This document shows positions 12,003 through 19,426 of a stretch of DNA of 33,848 nucleotides, piece after piece. The translations under genes and the position numbers were made by a program. The notes below the pieces were generated by a model, which was not told the origin of the DNA, made no database searches, and saw only the letters and a list, made by a program, of their open reading frames with translations. Position 1 is the stretch's first letter. Each line of letters starts with the position of its first letter. The stretch is from a virus. Location: the IMG/VR virus record IMGVR_UViG_3300022602_000267, positions 1 to 33,848 of that record. One strand, 5' to 3'.

Positions 12003-12340
12003 CTTCTCATACTCGATATGTCTTTGGCTTCATTATCTGTGAATACCGGCACAGCATTTGATTTATGCATGGTACCGATGCCTTTAATTTTGTCTCCTGT
12101 GTAGGAATTTTGCAATCTTTTTGTGCAAGGAATAAATCCTGTGTCTAAAGATTTAAAGTCAGGGGTTTCCCTGTGGAAAGGTACCATCTTTTTCAGAGGT
12201 AGTTTAGTTTTAATGACGGGAGAATGTGAATATCTTTTTAAAGATATTTTATTGATAGCCTCTAACCATTGATGCTTTTGCTCTTGTTGAGCTTTAGTTA
12301 GTTTTTTTGGCTTTGATTTGGGAATATAACCGTATATCAT
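11999..12340 (-). CDS. conserved T4-like phage protein of unknown function, 113 aa
   Basis: The basic N-terminus (YIPKSKPKKLTKAQQEQKHQ) and the C-terminal signature IGTMHKSNAVPVFTDNEAKD are a combination I recall from many uncultivated T4-like marine and freshwater phages; no function is assigned. No metal site or membrane segment is seen. I start at 12340, just after a GGAG (12 bases up) and about 22 bases after the expected start of transcription from promoter E; the longer frame to 12397 would begin upstream of the transcript. First gene of its operon. Confidence 0.8.
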   Translation of the reverse strand: MIYGYIPKSKPKKLTKAQQEQKHQWLEAINKISLKRYSHSPVIKTKLPLKKMVPFHRETPDFKSLDTGFIPCTKRLQNSYTGDKIKGIGTMHKSNAVPVFTDNEAKDISSMRR

Positions 12341-12368
12341 ATAATCAATTTCTCCATGTGAAGAAACA

Positions 12369-12397
12369 ATTATATAACAGGAGGTGCTGGATGTCAA
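12369..12397 (-). promoter_or_regulatory. sigma-70-type promoter E
   Basis: Consensus TTGACA (12392-12397) and TATAAT (12369-12374) with a 17-base spacer on the minus strand: the best promoter in the window. The inverted repeat lies only 8 bases upstream of the -35 box. Confidence 0.9.
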
Positions 12398-12405
12398 GCG
12401 CTGGT

Positions 12406-12421
12406 GTTGTATGGAAGCAAC
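12406..12421. promoter_or_regulatory. 16-bp inverted-repeat operator-like element, copy E
   Basis: Minus-strand GTTGCTTCCATACAAC, in the junction between the 59-aa gene (ending at 12467) and promoter E. Confidence 0.7.
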
Positions 12422-12466
12422 AATACCTTTATTTCGAAAGCGGACATACCTACTTATAAGAAAAAA

Positions 12467-12646
12467 TTAGAAATTTCTATTTTCTTCTGGTAAACTTGTA
12501 TCTTCTAATTCACTTAATAATTCTTCAACAGTTCTATTTTTGAGTTTTTTGATTTCTGCATGCTCATTTTTGCTTCTTTTTGGTACATAAGCATAATCAT
12601 CATTATACTCTTTATTCTTGCGGAATTTTGCCACAAATTTTGTCAC
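12467..12646 (-). CDS. very small basic/acidic hypothetical protein, 59 aa
   Basis: Open frame of 59 codons beginning with GTG (MTKFVAKFRKNKEYNDDYAY). AGGAG lies 6 bases upstream of the GTG, and the stop of the preceding gene is 10 bases away. The N-terminal half is basic, the C-terminal half an acidic helix (TVEELLSELEDTSLPEE). Unknown function. Last gene of the rnh-containing operon. Confidence 0.65.
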   Translation of the reverse strand: MTKFVAKFRKNKEYNDDYAYVPKRSKNEHAEIKKLKNRTVEELLSELEDTSLPEENRNF

Positions 12647-12655
12647 TTATTTCTC

Positions 12656-13027
12656 CTATTTCATCGTTTCAAAAGTTATGCCTCTAATTTTAGTTTCGGG
12701 CATGTTGTGCATATCCATATTCGACACATAAGTGATGTCGGCATTTGGATAACAAATTTGTACAAGTTTGAGTAATTGGCAGACTGTGCCATCTGAATCA
12801 TTAAACGAAAATATTTCATCAACACAATTGATATTTTTTAATATTTCACGGCGAGTGTCATAATTTTGAACAAATCCACCTTGTGACCACATCATATACC
12901 AATCAGAATGAACACCGACAACTAACCAATCACCTTTTGACTTACATTTCATTAAGTATCTTAATTCTTCAATCGTAAGTGGATCAAAAGTGCCGGATGT
13001 TATTATTATTCTATCTTTTTGTGGCAT
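12656..13027 (-). CDS. cytidylyltransferase-like nucleotidyltransferase, 123 aa
   Basis: Rossmann-type nucleotidyltransferase fold: IITSGTFDPLTIEELRYLMK, then GDWLVVGVHSD, then DTRREILKNINCVDEIFSFN, as in glycerol-3-phosphate cytidylyltransferase and RfaE2/HldE. The catalytic H-x-G-H after the first strand reads T-I-E-E here, so classical nucleotidyl transfer is doubtful. The partner motif (ISSTxxR) is not obvious; the protein ends with ETKIRGITFETMK, where KIRG may stand in. It might bind nucleotide without catalysis. Stop and start overlap its neighbours. Confidence 0.7.
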   Translation of the reverse strand: MPQKDRIIITSGTFDPLTIEELRYLMKCKSKGDWLVVGVHSDWYMMWSQGGFVQNYDTRREILKNINCVDEIFSFNDSDGTVCQLLKLVQICYPNADITYVSNMDMHNMPETKIRGITFETMK

Positions 13028-13452
13028 TACGGTAATAGATTTGGAAAAGCCTCTTTTACGAATTTATAGTTTAAACCTTTTACACCTTGGTCTTTTTGGA
13101 AAATACCAATCAATACTTCTGCATCACGGGGTTCCAAAGATTCCAAAATTTGTAACAATAATTGATTTCTTTTCTCTGGTGTCAAACTTTCTGCTGTAGC
13201 ATCACCTTTTTTGAAAAGATATAATTTACGCAATTGTGCAGCTAAAGAATTTGAAGTAATACCAGGTAAAATATCATCAGGTATTTTGTAATTATCTGGC
13301 ATTTCAGTAACTAACCATTGGCAATTTGGATGAAATGTTAATTGCAACACATCGACCAAAGTTTGAGAAAGATTCTTCTCTATTACTGCCATTTTTTCTT
13401 TTTTATCTTTAGCTTCTTCAAATTCATCAAATACTTCAAATATATTTTTCAT
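13027..13452 (-). CDS. DUF6433-like conserved phage protein, 141 aa
   Basis: Matches by eye a family of unknown function common in T4-like marine phages (I believe Pfam DUF6433): start F-E-x-F-D-E-F-E-E-A-K-x-K-K-E-K, middle QLTFHPNCQWLV, then LAAQLRKLYLFKKGD, LLLQILESLEPRDAEVLIG and the end VKEAFPNLLP. Located between rnh and the nucleotidyltransferase, with ATG overlapping the rnh stop. The repeated link to replication genes suggests a DNA-metabolism role, unproven. Confidence 0.75.
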   Translation of the reverse strand: MKNIFEVFDEFEEAKDKKEKMAVIEKNLSQTLVDVLQLTFHPNCQWLVTEMPDNYKIPDDILPGITSNSLAAQLRKLYLFKKGDATAESLTPEKRNQLLLQILESLEPRDAEVLIGIFQKDQGVKGLNYKFVKEAFPNLLP

Positions 13453-14294
13453 TAAAATTCCTCGATTACTTCCATTAAGTTTTTCAGTTTATGTTCAATA
13501 AAATAATTCAACAACTTATTCCGTTTTGCTGGAACTGTTTCATCATAAGTATTTATAATCTTTTCTTTTATTTCTTGTGGAATGAAAGACAAGTCAATTA
13601 ACGTTTGATTTCTACCAAAATTTACAGTTTCATCGTATGAGAAATTTTTAACATCTTCATTCAGATATTTTTCTAATGTTTTTTGTGTAATTGGTTTTTG
13701 TCTTAAATCACGGACAAAACAATCTGATGGTGAAAACATATTTGGTATGCCATCACCTTTATCACCACGAATAATTTTTTCTTTAAGTTCTAATACCGGA
13801 TTTTCTGATTTTACAAACTTCTTTTGTGAAGGGTTATATTGCTTCACATTTGGATAGTTTTGCAACTGTAGGAAGTCACCATCACTCGATAGGATCAAAA
13901 TCTTTTCGTGTGCTGAGTGCCGTGGTACTAGTGTGCCAATGATGTCATCCGCTTCGGCGCCCTCAACGTCAATTACTTTATATGGGAAGTTTTCTTTGAG
14001 TTCGGCTTTGAATTTTGCAAGCATGTCAAAAATTAAATGCCAATCTAAGTTAGATTTGTCACGGTTCTTTTTACGATTTGCTTTGTAAAATGGGAAATAC
14101 TCTTTACGCCAGTATTTACGATTATCACAACACAATACCACTTCACCATATTCATTTTTAAAATTCTTAATATGGTTACGAATGATATTCAAAATCATGT
14201 GACGAATTAGACTTTCATCTAATGCACCTTTATGGTTTGAAATTTGTGCCATAAGTCCGGCAAGTAATACTTGATTTAAATCAACGAGAATCAT
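13452..14294 (-). CDS. rnh: T4-type RNase H, FEN-1 family 5'-3' nuclease, 280 aa
   Basis: T4 Rnh removes RNA primers and adjoining DNA from Okazaki fragments. Here the first metal-binding Asp is in MILVDLNQVLL (D5), followed by VLCCDNRKYWRKEYFPFYKA, VEGAEADDIIG, ILSSDGDFLQL and the helix-hairpin-helix-type IIRGDKGDGIPNM, all hallmark motifs of the family in the right order. Length (280) is close to T4 Rnh (305). It has its own consensus promoter at 14326-14354, inside the end of the upstream gene, and leads an operon of replication-linked genes. Confidence 0.92.
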   Translation of the reverse strand: MILVDLNQVLLAGLMAQISNHKGALDESLIRHMILNIIRNHIKNFKNEYGEVVLCCDNRKYWRKEYFPFYKANRKKNRDKSNLDWHLIFDMLAKFKAELKENFPYKVIDVEGAEADDIIGTLVPRHSAHEKILILSSDGDFLQLQNYPNVKQYNPSQKKFVKSENPVLELKEKIIRGDKGDGIPNMFSPSDCFVRDLRQKPITQKTLEKYLNEDVKNFSYDETVNFGRNQTLIDLSFIPQEIKEKIINTYDETVPAKRNKLLNYFIEHKLKNLMEVIEEF

Positions 14295-14325
14295 AATAAA
14301 CTTTCAATAGTTTCCAATAGGTACT

Positions 14326-14354
14326 ATTGTATCACAGTTCTTTCAGTTTGTCAA
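14326..14354 (-). promoter_or_regulatory. sigma-70-type promoter of the RNase H operon
   Basis: Minus-strand TTGACA (14349-14354) and TACAAT (14326-14331), 17 bases apart. It overlaps the last codons of the upstream gene (stop at 14332). Unlike promoters A to E it has no 16-bp inverted repeat upstream. Confidence 0.8.
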
Positions 14355-14676
14355 ATGTTTTTTGGATAAAAGTGGTAGAAGTGGTAGTTTTGCGAGCCAT
14401 GACACCATACCAATTTTGTGGTATTAATCCAGAAATATATTCTAAAGGTTCTACAAAAACGGCATCAAAGCGGTCAACATCATATATGCCATCATGTGTA
14501 TTATCTTCTTTGAATAATATAACATGATATGTATTACCCATTGTAGAATTGTTTAGGCTTTCACCTGGATTTTTGTATAAAGCTGATTCAATATGTATTT
14601 CGTCTTTTTTATCGCCAGGTAGAAAAAAGATTGCGTCATGTGTCTCATTCTTGAGGTGTTTGAGAAATTCTAACAT
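14332..14676 (-). CDS. hypothetical protein, 114 aa
   Basis: Not recognised. Soluble protein with a charged start (LEFLKHLKNETHDAIFFLPG), central strands (TYHVILFKEDN, DRFDAVFVEPLEYI) and a Thr-rich helix at the end. AAGGACT lies before the ATG, which overlaps the SegE-like gene by 32 bases, so both are probably co-translated. Contains the rnh promoter at its 3' end. Confidence 0.7.
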   Translation of the reverse strand: MLEFLKHLKNETHDAIFFLPGDKKDEIHIESALYKNPGESLNNSTMGNTYHVILFKEDNTHDGIYDVDRFDAVFVEPLEYISGLIPQNWYGVMARKTTTSTTFIQKTFDKLKEL

Positions 14677-15073
14677 TATAGTCCTTGATATGTGATTTGC
14701 GTACTCTTACCATTATCCATGTGTTATAGTAATCTTCTGATTCCATAACTCCACGGACAAATTGCTCTTTTGCTTCGAGATAACCACATTCGCCTTTACT
14801 TCGGCATAGATGTAATATTTCACGGGAAAAGTTTTCATGGCCTAATTGTAACACATCTCGCTTCAACATGTCACTACTTCCATAGTAAGTTTGCCAATCA
14901 CTTGGAACTTTAATCTTTTTCTTTTTACCTTTGACTTGTTTGGTTTTGGCAGAATAAAAGAATTTCTTGCCTATGTATTTTTTACCATTCGTCAGGTTGG
15001 TGATTAGGTAAACAAAACCATAGTTATCTTGTATTTGTTCCTCAATAAAGTCTTTATTTTCATATATCCACAT
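14645..15073 (-). CDS. SegE-like GIY-YIG endonuclease family protein, 142 aa
   Basis: Resembles the SegE-type GIY-YIG proteins widespread in T4-like phages: YGFVYLITNLTNGKKYIGKK (the GIY and YIG elements), WQTYYGSSDMLKRDV, NFSREILHLCRSKGE, then YLEAKEQFVRGV with the metal-binding Glu. Such proteins are annotated as homing endonucleases but are often core-like and stay fixed in place. Here it lies in the operon direction, unlike the inserted gene beside it. No start-coupled promoter is visible; the intergenic gap upstream carries a plus-strand late promoter. Confidence 0.8.
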   Translation of the reverse strand: MWIYENKDFIEEQIQDNYGFVYLITNLTNGKKYIGKKFFYSAKTKQVKGKKKKIKVPSDWQTYYGSSDMLKRDVLQLGHENFSREILHLCRSKGECGYLEAKEQFVRGVMESEDYYNTWIMVRVRKSHIKDYNVRISQTPQE

Positions 15074-15082
15074 ATTAACCCA

Positions 15083-15090
15083 TATAAATA
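15083..15090 (+). promoter_or_regulatory. T4-like late promoter on the plus strand
   Basis: Exact TATAAATA, about 58 bases before the start of the plus-strand homing endonuclease. T4 late promoters use this octamer at -10 with gp55. It gives the inserted gene its own expression against the flow of the surrounding operon. Confidence 0.7.
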
Positions 15091-15148
15091 AGTATAGGTC
15101 ACGGAACTCCCATTCCCACCTACTCTAACATTTTATAGGAATGCCAGC

Positions 15149-15715
15149 ATGAATATTTATACTATCTATAAATCAACTTGTGTTAACACCGGTAAATCAT
15201 ATTTGGGTTTTGATTCCAATTGGCCAAGAAGATTATCGGAACATAAATCGGCTTGCAAAAAACAAAAAAGTAAATTCTATAATGCTATTAATAAGTATGG
15301 TTGGAATAATTTTGTTTGGGAAATAGTATACCAATCAAAAGATGGTGATTATACTTTAAAAACTATGGAATGTTTTTTTATAGAACAATATAATAGTTTT
15401 AAAAGTGGTTATAATTCAACCAAAGGTGGAGATGGTATTTTAGGTTATACCCACACAGAATCATCCAAACAAAAGATATCGAATTCACACCAAGGTGTAA
15501 AAAGGCCTTGGATGAAAGAATTTAATCAATCCGAATTTATGAGAGGAGTTTCAAAAAGAAAGAAACCAGGAACTTCAAAGTCTTTGATTGGAAATAAGAA
15601 CCATAAACATAATATTATAGTTAACTGCCTCACTTGTAATAAATCAGGTTCTTATCCAATAATGAAACGGTGGCACAATGATAAGTGTAAATTAGTCCCA
15701 ATCTTCAGTATCTAA
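15149..15715 (+). CDS. GIY-YIG homing endonuclease with NUMOD3 motif, 188 aa
   Basis: Plus-strand, opposite to all neighbours. N-terminal GIY-YIG catalytic domain, residues 1 to about 90: IYTIYKSTCVNTGKSYLGFD, with Arg in WPRRLSEHKSA and Glu in ECFFIEQYN. Residues about 95 to 120 carry a NUMOD3-type DNA-binding motif (GYTHTESSKQKISNSHQGVK). The C-terminus has CLTCNKSGSYPIMKRWHNDK followed by C, a small Cys/His zinc site. It is a mobile free-standing gene of the T4 Seg type, sitting between the SegE-like gene and the zinc-finger/nrdB block. Its last 24 bases overlap the opposing gene. AGGA lies 9 bases before the ATG. Confidence 0.85.
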   Translation: MNIYTIYKSTCVNTGKSYLGFDSNWPRRLSEHKSACKKQKSKFYNAINKYGWNNFVWEIVYQSKDGDYTLKTMECFFIEQYNSFKSGYNSTKGGDGILGYTHTESSKQKISNSHQGVKRPWMKEFNQSEFMRGVSKRKKPGTSKSLIGNKNHKHNIIVNCLTCNKSGSYPIMKRWHNDKCKLVPIFSI

Positions 15716-15877
15716 ATCTTCTTCATCCTCAACAAATTCTTCCGTAAGTTCTTCTATTTCAGAACCACAGAATGGGCAATGTTCAGGTAATTCTTGAGAA
15801 ACCATTTCTTCCATAAATGCTATGCTATAAGTCGATTCACAACTTAAGCATTCTCCAGATAATTGTTTTTGAGTCAT
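15692..15877 (-). CDS. small zinc-finger protein, 61 aa
   Basis: Two Cys pairs, C10-x2-C13 and CPFCG near residue 36, form a zinc ribbon; the C-terminus is very acidic (EELTEEFVEDEEDLDTEDWD). AAGGATTTT precedes the ATG. It follows nrdB after 9 bases and would be cotranscribed. Small zinc-ribbon proteins with acidic tails near RNR genes occur in other phages, with no known function. Its 3' end is overlapped by the antisense endonuclease. Confidence 0.75.
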   Translation of the reverse strand: MTQKQLSGECLSCESTYSIAFMEEMVSQELPEHCPFCGSEIEELTEEFVEDEEDLDTEDWD

Positions 15878-15886
15878 TAAAAATCC

Positions 15887-16873
15887 TTAATGTGCCCAAA
15901 CATCACTCCAATCTCCAGACAAAGCACCTTTTGCATAGTCGGTTGCTCTATTCTCAAAGAAGTTTGTGTGAGTTGGTGCGTTAATCATTTCCTCTACCCA
16001 AGGTAAAGGATTTCTTTTCACTTTAAACAGACCTTTGAGTCCTAAAGAAATCAAACGGCGGTCGGCAATATAACGAATATACTTCTTAACATCTTCAGCA
16101 GATAAATCTTCCATGGCGCCCATCTTAAATGCCAAATCAATAAATTTATCTTCAAGTTCTACCATGCGTTCAGCAATAGTATATAACTTACCTTTCAATT
16201 CATCGTTCCAAATTTCACGATTTTCTTCTATATATGTTCTAAACAGTTTAACCATGTTTTCTGTATGTTGAGTTTCATCAACAATAGACCAAGTTACAAT
16301 CTGTCCCATGCCTTTCATTTTGCCATGTCGTGGAAAATTAAGTAACATAATAAAAGAGCTAAACAACTGCATACCTTCGGTAAATGCCGAGAATACAGCA
16401 ATTTGTGTAGCAATGTTTTCTTTGGTACCTTCTTTGTCGGAGATATCCATAACATAATCATGCTTCTCTTTCATCGCCTGATACTCCATAAAGTCGTTAT
16501 AGAGTGTTTCAGGTAGACCAAGCGTTTCGATAAGGTGTGAGTAAGCAGCGATATGAAGTGCTTCACGGGCTGCGAACCCCATTAACATCATGCGTATTTC
16601 GGGTTGTGGGAAATAAGGTAGATAATTATTAACATAACCACCAGCAACGTCAATATCTCCTTGGGTGAAGAATCTAAAAATGTGGGTGAGAAATTGCTTT
16701 TCTTCTTTGGTGAGTTTTTTCTTCCAATCTTTAACATCTTCCAACATTGGAACTTCGGTATGTAACCAATGAGATTGCTCATGCTTAAGCCATGCATCAT
16801 AAGCCCAAGCATAATTAAAAGGTTTAAAATATGTACGCTCATCGGTGAGCCTCGTTTCTGTTTTTTTAATCAT
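15887..16873 (-). CDS. nrdB: class I ribonucleotide reductase small subunit, 328 aa
   Basis: Carries the diiron site and tyrosyl radical that start each round of ribonucleotide reduction. Expected ligands are present with E. coli spacing: D73, E104 and H107 (AREALHIAAYSHL), radical Tyr Y111, E166 (TEGMQLF), E200 and H203 (VDETQHTENM). Length matches the family. It lies after iscU and the erpA-like gene, with GAGAGAATA before the ATG. With the large subunit it would supply dNTPs for phage replication. Confidence 0.93.
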   Translation of the reverse strand: MIKKTETRLTDERTYFKPFNYAWAYDAWLKHEQSHWLHTEVPMLEDVKDWKKKLTKEEKQFLTHIFRFFTQGDIDVAGGYVNNYLPYFPQPEIRMMLMGFAAREALHIAAYSHLIETLGLPETLYNDFMEYQAMKEKHDYVMDISDKEGTKENIATQIAVFSAFTEGMQLFSSFIMLLNFPRHGKMKGMGQIVTWSIVDETQHTENMVKLFRTYIEENREIWNDELKGKLYTIAERMVELEDKFIDLAFKMGAMEDLSAEDVKKYIRYIADRRLISLGLKGLFKVKRNPLPWVEEMINAPTHTNFFENRATDYAKGALSGDWSDVWAH

Positions 16874-16881
16874 TATTCTCT

Positions 16882-17205
16882 CTATACATTAAATGAGGAA
16901 CCACAACCGCAGGTACCTTTGACTTCAGGATTTGTTATAACAAATTGTGAATTAAATTTTTCTTCTTTATAATCTAAAGTAGCTTCCATTAAGTATTGTG
17001 CCGACATTGAATCGACAAACACTTTAACATCATCCTTCATAATCACAAAATCATCTTCTTCTTGATTTTCATCGAAACTAAATTCATATTGGAATCCCGA
17101 ACATCCGCCACCCTTTACGGACATCCTCAATGCCATATTAGGATTCTTTTCTTCCACAATCAAATCTTTTATTTTATTAAATGCATTATCGGTTACTTTA
17201 ACCAT
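16882..17205 (-). CDS. erpA: A-type iron-sulfur carrier (ErpA/IscA-like), 107 aa
   Basis: Carries assembled Fe-S clusters from the scaffold to target proteins. The three ligand Cys are all present: C35 in KGGGCSGFQYEF, and C99 and C101 in TCGCGSSFNV. NPNMALRMSVKGGGCSGFQ and the ending TNPEVKGTCGCGSSF are closer to ErpA than to IscA. Starts one base after the iscU stop. Marine phages are known to carry lone A-type carriers; here it comes with its scaffold. The exact subfamily (ErpA, IscA, HesB) needs a tree. Confidence 0.88.
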   Translation of the reverse strand: MVKVTDNAFNKIKDLIVEEKNPNMALRMSVKGGGCSGFQYEFSFDENQEEDDFVIMKDDVKVFVDSMSAQYLMEATLDYKEEKFNSQFVITNPEVKGTCGCGSSFNV

Positions 17206-17206
17206 T

Positions 17207-17593
17207 TTATACCTTACATGAACATTTAAGTTCGTAATCTTTTATTGCAGCTTTAATAGCATCTTCCGCAAGGATCGAACAATGAATCTTAACCGGCGGG
17301 AGTGCGAGTTCCTCTGCAATTTCAGCATTCTTAATTGATCCAGCTTGTTCCAGCGTTTTACCCTTGACCCACTCCGTGACGAGTGAACTTGAAGCAATCG
17401 CCGACCCACAACCATATGTTTTAAATTTAGCATCTACAATTATTCCGTCTTCCACTTTAATTTGTAGTTTCATTACATCACCACACGCTGGTGCACCAAC
17501 CATTCCCGTTCCAACAGAATCGTCATTTGAATCCATTTTGCCTACGTTTCTAGGATTCTCATAGTGGTCAATTACTTTATCTGAATATGCCAT
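17207..17593 (-). CDS. iscU: iron-sulfur cluster scaffold protein IscU, 128 aa
   Basis: Builds [2Fe-2S] and [4Fe-4S] clusters with sulfur from IscS. Nearly the whole length reads like E. coli IscU: start MAYSDKVIDHYENPRNVG, GMVGAPACGDVMKLQIKV, YGCGSAIASSSLVTEWVKGK and KIHCSILAEDAIKAAI. Assembly residues C37, D39, C62, H104 and C105 are intact, as is the LPPVK motif (98-102) that the chaperone HscA binds. So it could work with host IscS, HscA and HscB. Unusual: the C-terminus ends in KCSCKV, an extra Cys pair that E. coli lacks. The nrdA stop directly abuts the ATG (GAGGGTTAAATG). The similarity suggests fairly recent acquisition from a proteobacterium. Confidence 0.93.
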   Translation of the reverse strand: MAYSDKVIDHYENPRNVGKMDSNDDSVGTGMVGAPACGDVMKLQIKVEDGIIVDAKFKTYGCGSAIASSSLVTEWVKGKTLEQAGSIKNAEIAEELALPPVKIHCSILAEDAIKAAIKDYELKCSCKV

Positions 17594-19378
17594 TTAACCC
17601 TCACAAGCAATACAATCGTTACCTTGAGCAATCTGAGTCATATCTAGCTCTTTGATAACTTCTCTTTCTATCTTTTTGGCAACCTTATCAGCTTTACCAA
17701 TTTTTTCTGAACGGCAATAATATAAAGTTTTCAATCCTTTTTTCCATGCCATAAAATGAATAGCGTGAATATATTTAATATGCGCATCGGGTCTAAAGAA
17801 TAGATTTAATGATTGCGCTTGGTCAATATACGCTTGACGATCTGCAGCAAGGTCGATAACCCACCTTTGGTCAATTTCCATTGAGGTTTTGAAAATATCA
17901 CGTTCTGCTTCAGAGAGTATATCAAGATGCTGGCAGGAACCATCATTAGCAATAATAGAACTCCAAGCATCAGCGTAAGCTTGTTCATCTGTTATTTTCT
18001 CCTTTAAAATTTTATCTAACCATTTATTTTTATTTAAGTGAGAACCCGAAAGAGTATCCTGCCGATAAGCGTTGGCACGATAAGGTTCAATAGAAGGAGA
18101 AGTATTCCCCATGATAATGGAAGAAGAAGCATTGGGAGCAATAGCCATAAGGTGACTAAACCTACGACCAGTACCAGTTGCATCAGGAGCTTCACCTCTT
18201 TCGGAACCAAGTTGAATATTTGCTTCATCTAGTCCTCGTCTGATTGATTTAAAAATTCTGTTATTTGCAACTTTCGCCATAACACCCTCAAAAGCAATTC
18301 CGTTGCGTTGTAAGTAAGCATGAAAACCAAGAGCACCAATACCAATGCTTCGTTCACGCTGAGCGGAGTACTTTGCTCTTGCAATAGCGTCAGGAGCATT
18401 TTCAATAAAGTATTGGAGTACATTATCAAGCATTTCTGCTACATCTTTAAGAAACTGTTTATTATTTTTCCACTCATCATAAGTTTCTAGATTTAAACTT
18501 GATAAACAACATACTGCTGTTCTTTCTTCGTTTGTAGGTAAAATAATTTCAGAACACAAATTTGATTGATGTACTTTTAGACCTTTATCTTTTAACCATT
18601 TTGGTAATTGGCGATTGCTCGTATCAATATAATGAATGTATGGTTCACCTGTATGCATACGCAATTCTAAAATTTGTTGCCATAGGTGTCTTGCTGATAC
18701 CATTTCACGAATTTCGCCTGAATGTGGGTCTTTTAGTTCCCAATCATCTTTAGCTTCAGGATCCAACATGCAATTTTCAATGAGTTGCATGAAGTCATCC
18801 GTAATATTGATACCATGGTGTAGATTCAGGCAACGCACATTTGGATCGCCTGTTGGTTTTCTCATCTCAAGGAAGGGAATAATATCAGGATGAGATATAT
18901 CAAGATAAGCAGCGTAACTGCCCCTACGGGTACGACCTTGACGATAAGCCAAGCTAGAGGCATCATAGATTTTGAGATGCGGCATAACGCCAGTCGATTT
19001 ATCGTCTGCCGAACGAATACCAAAGCCAATGCCAACACCGCCACCAAGCATACTAAGCCAATTAGTTTCTGAAAGATTATCAACTAGACCCTCCGCAGTA
19101 TCTTCAATATAATTAAGGAAACATGATATAGGCATGCCACGCTTAGAACGGCCAAAACTGAGAATGGGAGTAGAATAAGATAACCAATGTTTACTGCTGT
19201 ACTCATATAGTCTTTGTGCATGTTCTAAATTACTTCCAAATGATTTTGATACAAAGGCAAATCTGTGTTGTGGCGATGTTTCATCTTCTTTCATGTACGA
19301 TTCTTGTAATCGTTTTATTCCTAGTTCGTCAAAAAGTTTATCTCGTTGTAAATCAATAGTTAATCCTAGATATTGCAT
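17594..19378 (-). CDS. nrdA: class I ribonucleotide reductase large subunit, 594 aa
   Basis: Catalytic subunit that reduces ribonucleotides. Active-site features: MPISCFLNYIED (first Cys of the redox pair), SNLCSEI (the Asn, radical Cys and Glu), VCCLSSLNLE (second Cys), TLYYCRSEK (the Tyr pair of the radical path) and a C-terminal CIACEG for thioredoxin/glutaredoxin. At 594 residues it lacks the N-terminal ATP-cone of E. coli NrdA (761), so dATP feedback inhibition is probably lost, as suits a phage. Start at 19378 has AAGG 5-8 bases upstream; a GTG at 19384 is less likely. Upstream lies the primase gene after a short AT-rich gap. Confidence 0.93.
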   Translation of the reverse strand: MQYLGLTIDLQRDKLFDELGIKRLQESYMKEDETSPQHRFAFVSKSFGSNLEHAQRLYEYSSKHWLSYSTPILSFGRSKRGMPISCFLNYIEDTAEGLVDNLSETNWLSMLGGGVGIGFGIRSADDKSTGVMPHLKIYDASSLAYRQGRTRRGSYAAYLDISHPDIIPFLEMRKPTGDPNVRCLNLHHGINITDDFMQLIENCMLDPEAKDDWELKDPHSGEIREMVSARHLWQQILELRMHTGEPYIHYIDTSNRQLPKWLKDKGLKVHQSNLCSEIILPTNEERTAVCCLSSLNLETYDEWKNNKQFLKDVAEMLDNVLQYFIENAPDAIARAKYSAQRERSIGIGALGFHAYLQRNGIAFEGVMAKVANNRIFKSIRRGLDEANIQLGSERGEAPDATGTGRRFSHLMAIAPNASSSIIMGNTSPSIEPYRANAYRQDTLSGSHLNKNKWLDKILKEKITDEQAYADAWSSIIANDGSCQHLDILSEAERDIFKTSMEIDQRWVIDLAADRQAYIDQAQSLNLFFRPDAHIKYIHAIHFMAWKKGLKTLYYCRSEKIGKADKVAKKIEREVIKELDMTQIAQGNDCIACEG

Positions 19379-19426
19379 ATTCACCTTGTTATTGTTATTG
19401 TTATTTAAAAAATATAATATAAAATG

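Noticed and set aside
13548-13557. TATAAATA on the minus strand inside the RNase H gene
   Set aside because: The octamer is in the middle of a coding region with no start of a gene nearby; in AT-rich DNA it can occur by chance.
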